From: Dactylosporangium vinaceum
GTDB taxonomy: Bacteria > Actinomycetota > Actinomycetes > Mycobacteriales > Micromonosporaceae
NCBI RefSeq assembly: GCF_019904175.1
Contig: NZ_CP061913.1
Location: 10,230,001 to 10,294,000, forward strand
Length of the DNA stretch: 64,000 bases
Direction of reading: 5' to 3'
Shown here: positions 60,337-64,000 of the stretch, in pieces
How positions within the stretch are numbered: position 1 is the stretch's first letter
Layout of the letters: the number at the start of each line of letters is the position of its first letter
Notes under the pieces: model-generated
Told to the model about the DNA's origin: nothing
The model's input: the letters and a program-made list of their open reading frames with translations, nothing else
Database searches by the model: none
Translations under genes and position numbers: made by a program

Positions 60337-60400
60337 GCGGCCCGGGACCACCAGCGGCGGATGCGGCCGGCAACGGAACAGCGCACACAGCGCGGCTCGG

Positions 60401-60676
60401 GTGATCATCCGAATCAACAGCTCGCGCACCCCAGGCCCGGATGCCGGCTCCGTCGAGTTTCCCGACACTCCGCCGCCCTCTACGTGGCCGCTCGTCTCGC
60501 TGCTCAACCCGGACGGGGTCGCGGTTCTCGCAATGAATCACACCCCCGACTTCAACCGGGCGCAGCCGGAGTACGACCCTCACCTGAACCAGCTCGCGGA
60601 CGCGGCCGGCATCAAACCGCCGGTACACAACGACAACGGCACCGTCTCCTGGCCGAGCGGCGAGCCGCAGCTCTGA
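60401..60676 (+). CDS. Hypothetical protein
   Basis: This 91-residue frame starts at GTG 60401 and has strong third-position GC bias and balanced composition. Its middle WPLVSLLNPDGVAVLAMNH and end AGIKPPVHNDNGTVSWPSGE read as a folded protein. It lies 64 bp after the preceding fragment on the same strand. No family recognised. Confidence 0.45.
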   Translation: MIIRINSSRTPGPDAGSVEFPDTPPPSTWPLVSLLNPDGVAVLAMNHTPDFNRAQPEYDPHLNQLADAAGIKPPVHNDNGTVSWPSGEPQL

Positions 60677-61348
60677 CTGCGGTGACCCCGGGCGCCGCGC
60701 CACGCGGCGGCGGCGAGGTGCACAACCTGATCGACCCCTCCCCCACCGCCGCCGCGTGAAAGTGCAGTTCCCCTGCCGCGGCTGGGAGGACTAGGCGAGC
60801 CGGTAGCAGGCGACGTCTGTCGTCGGCGGAGACTCTGACCTCGGAGGTAGGGGAGCCATCCAAACGGGCCGAAAAGTGTCATACCCCGTAGGCAGGGTGA
60901 CGACAAGCGGCTCAAGGACGCTGGCACACCGGCGTCGACGGGCCGGCTGAGCCTGCGCAGCGCAGGCAAGGCGGACGATCGGCAGGACCCGCGGGTGACA
61001 TCAACTCAGCAGACCCCAGCGCGGCCGTACGGGCCGTGGGCTCCGCCGTCCTCGAGCGCGCTGGTGATGCCGTGGTGGAGACGGCGGTGAAGCGAAGCTC
61101 CCCGGCCGCGCCGAAGGCGCAGCCAGCCCACCTCTCACGGCCCGGCAGGGCGGGGCGCGGCCTATGAGGGGGTTCGGCTGGAGACGAAGTCTCCCCGGCG
61201 CGAGCGACGCGAGCAGGAATGACAGTCGAGCGGACGTTGCCCGATGCGAACCGGTCGATCACAGTTGCCGGCGCGAGCTTGGAAGCATGTTTGAGCTGTT
61301 CGCGGCGGCGCACCGCAGGCATCCCCCTCAGGTCGGCAGGGCGGTAAC
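60677..61348. other. Non-coding or decayed DNA with hairpin repeats
   Basis: No frame in this stretch shows consistent coding bias. It holds short GC-rich hairpins related to those near 62130 (see repeat entries) and precedes the Uma2 gene. The area between 59961 and 61348 as a whole looks like eroded accessory DNA. Confidence 0.5.
61163..61220. repeat. Hairpin repeat, GGAGRC-GAA-GYCTCC type, copy 1
   Basis: GGAGAC-gaa-GTCTCC (61180-61194) is followed by a second stem GCGCGAGCGACGCG. It matches the copy at 62117-62170 with compensating changes in the stem. A weaker relative (GTGAAGCGAAGCTCCCC) lies near 61085. Confidence 0.6.
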
Positions 61349-61912
61349 ATGCCAAACATGAGCGCTGAGGCCGTCGGGAGGCATATGCCTTCAGTCGTGA
61401 CGCTCGATGATCTTAGCGCGATGATGACCGCGGACGGTCACCATCGGTACGAGATCAGTCCCGAAGGGGTCTTGTCGATCATGCCGCCGCCCGGGTATGC
61501 CCACGCAATCATTGCGACTCGGCTGATGGGCTGGCTTCTGGCGGCAGGCATACCAGCGGGGCGGATTGCTCAAGCGGTCGGTCTGCGCATCGTCGGCCGG
61601 GCCGGTGGCGAAGGTGGGCGTATCCCCGACCTCGTCGTGTGGAGCAAGGCGCAGGCCGACGGTATCTGGCTCCCTGTTGCCGACGTCCTGCTGGTGGTCG
61701 AGATCGTCTCGCCGGGCTCCGAGGGTGTCGACCTTGTGACCAAGCGACGCGAATATGCGGCGGCCGGCATTCCGCGGTACTGGACCGTCGACCAGGACGC
61801 GCCGCAGACGGTGACGATGCACCGACTTGACACCGGCGAGTACCACCCGCACGCAACGATGCCGCTGGCCTGGGTGCTCAACACAGCACCCGCCGAGCAC
61901 CTGGACGACTAG
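61349..61912 (+). CDS. Uma2-family (DUF820) endonuclease-like protein
   Basis: This 187-residue PD-(D/E)XK-fold protein matches the Uma2 family: HRYEISPEGVLSIMPPPGYAH split over the N-terminal region, GRIPDLVVWS (catalytic Asp), LLVVEIVSPGSEGVD (ExV/K-type Glu), TKRREYAAAGIPRYWTVD. Uma2 proteins are numerous in some bacteria and cyanobacteria and their role is unknown. Flanking hairpin repeats and a degraded copy at 55716 suggest a mobile or duplicating history. ATG 61358 is an alternative start. Confidence 0.9.
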   Translation: MPNMSAEAVGRHMPSVVTLDDLSAMMTADGHHRYEISPEGVLSIMPPPGYAHAIIATRLMGWLLAAGIPAGRIAQAVGLRIVGRAGGEGGRIPDLVVWSKAQADGIWLPVADVLLVVEIVSPGSEGVDLVTKRREYAAAGIPRYWTVDQDAPQTVTMHRLDTGEYHPHATMPLAWVLNTAPAEHLDD

Positions 61913-62116
61913 CCTGCTCCTCTGGGCGACAGACCTGCGAGCCATCCGCAGACGACGAGCGTAGTTCGGACGCCGACCGATGCTGCGGCGCCTCGGTGAT
62001 CGGCTCAAGCCGCCCGAGGCTACCTGAACCACGCCGTCGCCGGAGGGGCCACCACCGAGCGGCAGGCGGCGGGGCTGAGCTCAGCCCCTTGTGGCCCCAC
62101 GCCGGTGGCGCGGATC

Positions 62117-62170
62117 ATGCGGGGGTGCGGGTGGAGGCGAAGCCTTCCCCGCCGCGCCAACGGCGCAATG
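62117..62170. repeat. Hairpin repeat, copy 2
   Basis: GGAGGC-gaa-GCCTTCC (62133-62148) is followed by GCCG/CGGC stem elements. Stem bases co-vary with copy 1 (GAC/GTC versus GGC/GCC), implying selection for structure or a repeat family with a folded form. Confidence 0.6.
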
Positions 62171-62176
62171 TTGCAG

Positions 62177-62250
62177 TGGGGCGGGCGGGACTCGAACCCG
62201 CGACCAAGGGATTATGAGTCCCCAGCTCTAACCTGCTGAGCTACCGCCCC
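62177..62250 (-). tRNA. tRNA-Met (CAT), elongator type
   Basis: A 74-nt cloverleaf is visible on the minus strand: acceptor stem GGGGCGG/CCGCCCC, D arm GCTCAGCAGGTTAGAGC, anticodon loop CTCATAA, T arm CGGGTTCGAGTCCCG. The 3' CCA is not encoded. The body resembles elongator tRNA-Met rather than initiator, which would have mispaired position 1-72. tRNA-Ile(k2CAU) is the alternative. Confidence 0.92.
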
Positions 62251-62351
62251 GAGCGTCGCAAGCTTACCGAGCCGCGCAAGTCCAATGCCGCCCCGCGACC
62301 GGCCCGCATGGTCGGGGACGAGAAAAAAGGCCTCCGAAGAGGCCCTGAATG

Positions 62352-62424
62352 CTCCCGCGATAGGACTCGAACCTATAACCTGCCGGTTAACAGCCGGCTG
62401 CTCTGCCAATTGAGCTACGCGGGA
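62352..62424 (-). tRNA. tRNA-Asn (GTT)
   Basis: A 73-nt cloverleaf lies on the minus strand: acceptor TCCCGCG/CGCGGGA, D arm GCTCAATTGGCAGAGC, anticodon loop CTGTTAA, T arm TAGGTTCGAGTCCTA. The CCA end is not encoded. It lies about 100 bp upstream of tRNA-Met on the same strand, so co-transcription is likely. Confidence 0.95.
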
Positions 62425-62636
62425 TCGTTCTTCGCCCCCCGTGTCGTGCGAGGGCGACCGGGAAAGAGTACAGCACGAACCCGGGGGTCTCCGCCACCGG
62501 GTATCCCCATTCGGGTACCGCGGCGGAGCAACGGGGGCAAGATCCATGTGTCGGGACGACGATGGACGGGTATTACGAGACAGGCGGCGCACCTCTGTAC
62601 CGATGACCGAGCGCCGCTGAGAGGGAGGTCGTCGCT

Positions 62637-62963
62637 ATGCGCGGCAAGCTACTGTTCCTCGGCGGTCTGGCCGCGGGCTTTGTGCTCGGGTCCCGGGCTG
62701 GTCGGGAGAAGTATGAAGAGCTCAAGGCTACTGCTCTGAAGATCAAGGAGAGCCCGACGGTCCAGGAAGCGGCCGGGGTTGTCCAGGAGCAGGCGACGCG
62801 GCTCTACAGCGAGGGCAAGACGAAGGTCACCGACAAGCTGGCGAACAGCAAGCTCGCGGAGACCGAGGTCGGCCAGCGGTTCCTGAACAAGACGTCGGGC
62901 ACGCCCGAGATCGAGCGGGACTACGCGACTACGAGCACCCCCTCATCGGGGACAAGCTTCTAA
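62637..62963 (+). CDS. YtxH-like membrane protein
   Basis: This 108-residue protein has an N-terminal hydrophobic segment with a Gly zipper (KLLFLGGLAAGFVLGSRAGRE) and an amphipathic helical tail (ALKIKESPTVQEAAGVVQEQA). YtxH-type proteins are general-stress membrane proteins of unknown mechanism. The start has GAGGGAGG eight bases upstream. Confidence 0.88.
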   Translation: MRGKLLFLGGLAAGFVLGSRAGREKYEELKATALKIKESPTVQEAAGVVQEQATRLYSEGKTKVTDKLANSKLAETEVGQRFLNKTSGTPEIERDYATTSTPSSGTSF

Positions 62964-62977
62964 AATCGCCCGAAAGC

Positions 62978-63011
62978 GTAAAGGCCGGCCCCGACTGGGA
63001 CCGGCCTTTAC
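62978..63011. terminator. Bidirectional terminator
   Basis: GTAAAGGCCGG / CCGGCCTTTAC forms a perfect 11-bp stem with a 12-nt loop between convergent genes. The outer TAAA/TTTA gives a U-run in both directions. Confidence 0.85.
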
Positions 63012-63016
63012 AGCGT

Positions 63017-64000
63017 TCAGGACGACGACGAGAACGCCGCGTCGAAGGCGGCCGACGGGGCGTCGAACGCCAGGCGGCGGACGAACTGCAGGGCCTCGGG
63101 CGCCCCGACCAGGCGGTCCATGCCGGCGTCCTCCCACTCGATCGAGATGGGGCCGCCGTACCCGATCGCGTTCAACGCCCGGAAGCAGTCCTCCCAGGGC
63201 ACGTCGCCGTGGCCGGTGGAGACGAAGTCCCAGCCGCGGCGCATGTCGGCCCAGGGCAGGTGCGAGGCCAGCCGGCCGCGGCGGCCGTCGCCGGTGCGGA
63301 CCTTCGCGTCCTTGCAGTCGACGTGGTAGATGCGGTCGGCGAAGTCGAAGATGAAGTTCACCGGGTCGAGCTCCTGCCACACGAAGTGTGACGGGTCCCA
63401 GTTGAGGCCGAACGCCTCGCGGTGGCCGATCGCCTCGAGGGTGCGCTTGGTGGTCCAGTAGTCGTACGCGATCTCGCTCGGGTGGACCTCGTGGGCGAAC
63501 CGGACGCCTACCTCGTCGAACACGTCGAGGATGGGGTTCCACCGGTCCGCGAAGTCCTGATATCCCGCTTCGATCATTTCCGGGGGTACCGGCGGAAACA
63601 TCGCAAGCGTGTGCCAGATGGACGAGCCCGTGAACCCGATCACGACGTCGACACCGAGCTTGCGCGCGGCCCGCGCGGTGTCCTTGATGTCCTCGGCGGC
63701 CCGCTGCCGGACGCCCTCGGGCGAGCCGTCGCCCCAGATGCGCGCGGGCAGGATGCCCTGGTGGCGTTGGTCGATCGGGTGGTCGCAGACGGCCTGGCCC
63801 ACCAGGTGGTTGGAGATGGCCCAGACGTTCAGGTTGTACTTTGCGAGCGTCTCGCGCTTCCGGTCCACATAGGACTCGTCGGCGAGGGCCTTGTCGACCT
63901 CGAAGTGGTCGCCCCAGCAGGCGATCTCGAGGCCGTCGTACCCCCACTCGGATGCGAGCCGGCAGACTTCCTCGAACGGGAGGTCGGCCCACTGGCCGGT
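63017..64000 (-). CDS. Sugar isomerase/epimerase-like TIM barrel (partial)
   Basis: The 5' end is outside the window; 327 residues are visible. It belongs to the AP-endonuclease-2-like/xylose-isomerase TIM barrel family (IolE/IolH type): GQWADLPFEEVCRLASEWGY, GFTGSSIWHT, FAHEVHPSEIAYD (metal Glu), GLNWDPSHFVWQ (Asp/His), IYHVDCKDAK, ISIEWEDAGMD (late Glu). The metal ligands are all present. It probably acts in myo-inositol or sugar catabolism; the exact substrate cannot be told. Confidence 0.9.
   Translation of the reverse strand, partial: TGQWADLPFEEVCRLASEWGYDGLEIACWGDHFEVDKALADESYVDRKRETLAKYNLNVWAISNHLVGQAVCDHPIDQRHQGILPARIWGDGSPEGVRQRAAEDIKDTARAARKLGVDVVIGFTGSSIWHTLAMFPPVPPEMIEAGYQDFADRWNPILDVFDEVGVRFAHEVHPSEIAYDYWTTKRTLEAIGHREAFGLNWDPSHFVWQELDPVNFIFDFADRIYHVDCKDAKVRTGDGRRGRLASHLPWADMRRGWDFVSTGHGDVPWEDCFRALNAIGYGGPISIEWEDAGMDRLVGAPEALQFVRRLAFDAPSAAFDAAFSSSS

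Noticed and set aside
59965..60507. Minus-strand frame of 180 codons
   Set aside because: Plus-strand frames in the same stretch have better third-position GC and composition. No motif supports the minus frame.
62177..62250. Reading the CAT tRNA as tRNA-Ile (lysidine) or initiator tRNA
   Set aside because: The acceptor stem is fully paired, unlike an initiator, and the body fits elongator tRNA-Met. The isoleucine form cannot be ruled out from sequence alone.

Overview
The window is high-GC DNA with the gene families, GC-rich third codon positions and secreted-enzyme repertoire of a filamentous actinomycete, probably a member of the Micromonosporaceae (Actinoplanes/Dactylosporangium-like). 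The taxonomic placement is inference from style; no rRNA or other marker is present. About 50 protein genes and two tRNA genes are supported. No IS element, prophage or CRISPR array was seen.

Layout. 0-5 kb: a homocitrate/isopropylmalate-synthase-like enzyme, a tandem-repeat tract, and a NarL-type two-component system whose kinase carries two separate repeat expansions. 5-13.4 kb: a polysaccharide/cell-surface block with three glycosyltransferases, an LPxTG surface protein, a polytopic membrane protein of polymerase type and an FAD oxidoreductase, interrupted by minisatellites inside and between genes. 13.4-20.8 kb: an SPFH protein, a DUF4142 protein, an F5/8C-DUF1996 secreted protein with CebR-like boxes, and an Hsp70-like membrane protein with a PASTA domain. 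20.9-31.2 kb: secreted polymer-active proteins (metalloprotease-like ricin-B lectin protein, CBM2-FnIII-GH18 chitinase, beta-helix protein) with an MFS pump and a TetR/epimerase divergent pair. 31.3-34.6 kb: a tight operon of lipoprotein, glutathionylspermidine-synthase-like ATP-grasp enzyme, DUF350 membrane protein and GNAT acetyltransferase, with a 49-residue peptide gene at its end. 34.8-36.6 kb: TetR regulator and ketoacyl-ACP synthase.

36.6-39.0 kb is the most unusual part. A family-1 uracil-DNA-glycosylase-like domain is fused to an R-S-E mono-ADP-ribosyltransferase domain, and it is divergent from a macro-domain (ADP-ribose binding or hydrolysing) gene. They share an 80-bp intergenic region with an inverted repeat, and a cloverleaf-like inverted repeat follows the macro gene. 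This looks like a nucleic-acid-directed ADP-ribosylation writer/eraser pair, similar in logic to DarT/DarG but built from different parts.

39-54 kb: PadR regulator, membrane protein and quinone-oxidoreductase operon, a CE15 glucuronoyl esterase with CBM2, secreted Ig-like and NHL proteins, a five-bladed-propeller glycosidase-like protein, VanZ, hydrolases and an AraC regulator that also carries in-frame repeats. 54.4-62 kb is eroded accessory DNA: a decayed CGNR regulator, an SDR, a relic of an Uma2 gene whose intact copy lies 6 kb downstream, an RTX-type calcium-binding protein, an M20 amidohydrolase, a second Hsp70-like membrane protein and hairpin repeats. 62.1-64 kb: tRNA-Met(CAT), tRNA-Asn(GTT), a YtxH-like protein and a sugar-isomerase-like TIM barrel cut by the window edge.

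A recurring theme is in-frame minisatellite growth (12-, 36-, about 39- and 48-bp units) inside unrelated genes: kinase, glycosyltransferase, AraC regulator and a repetitive ORF.
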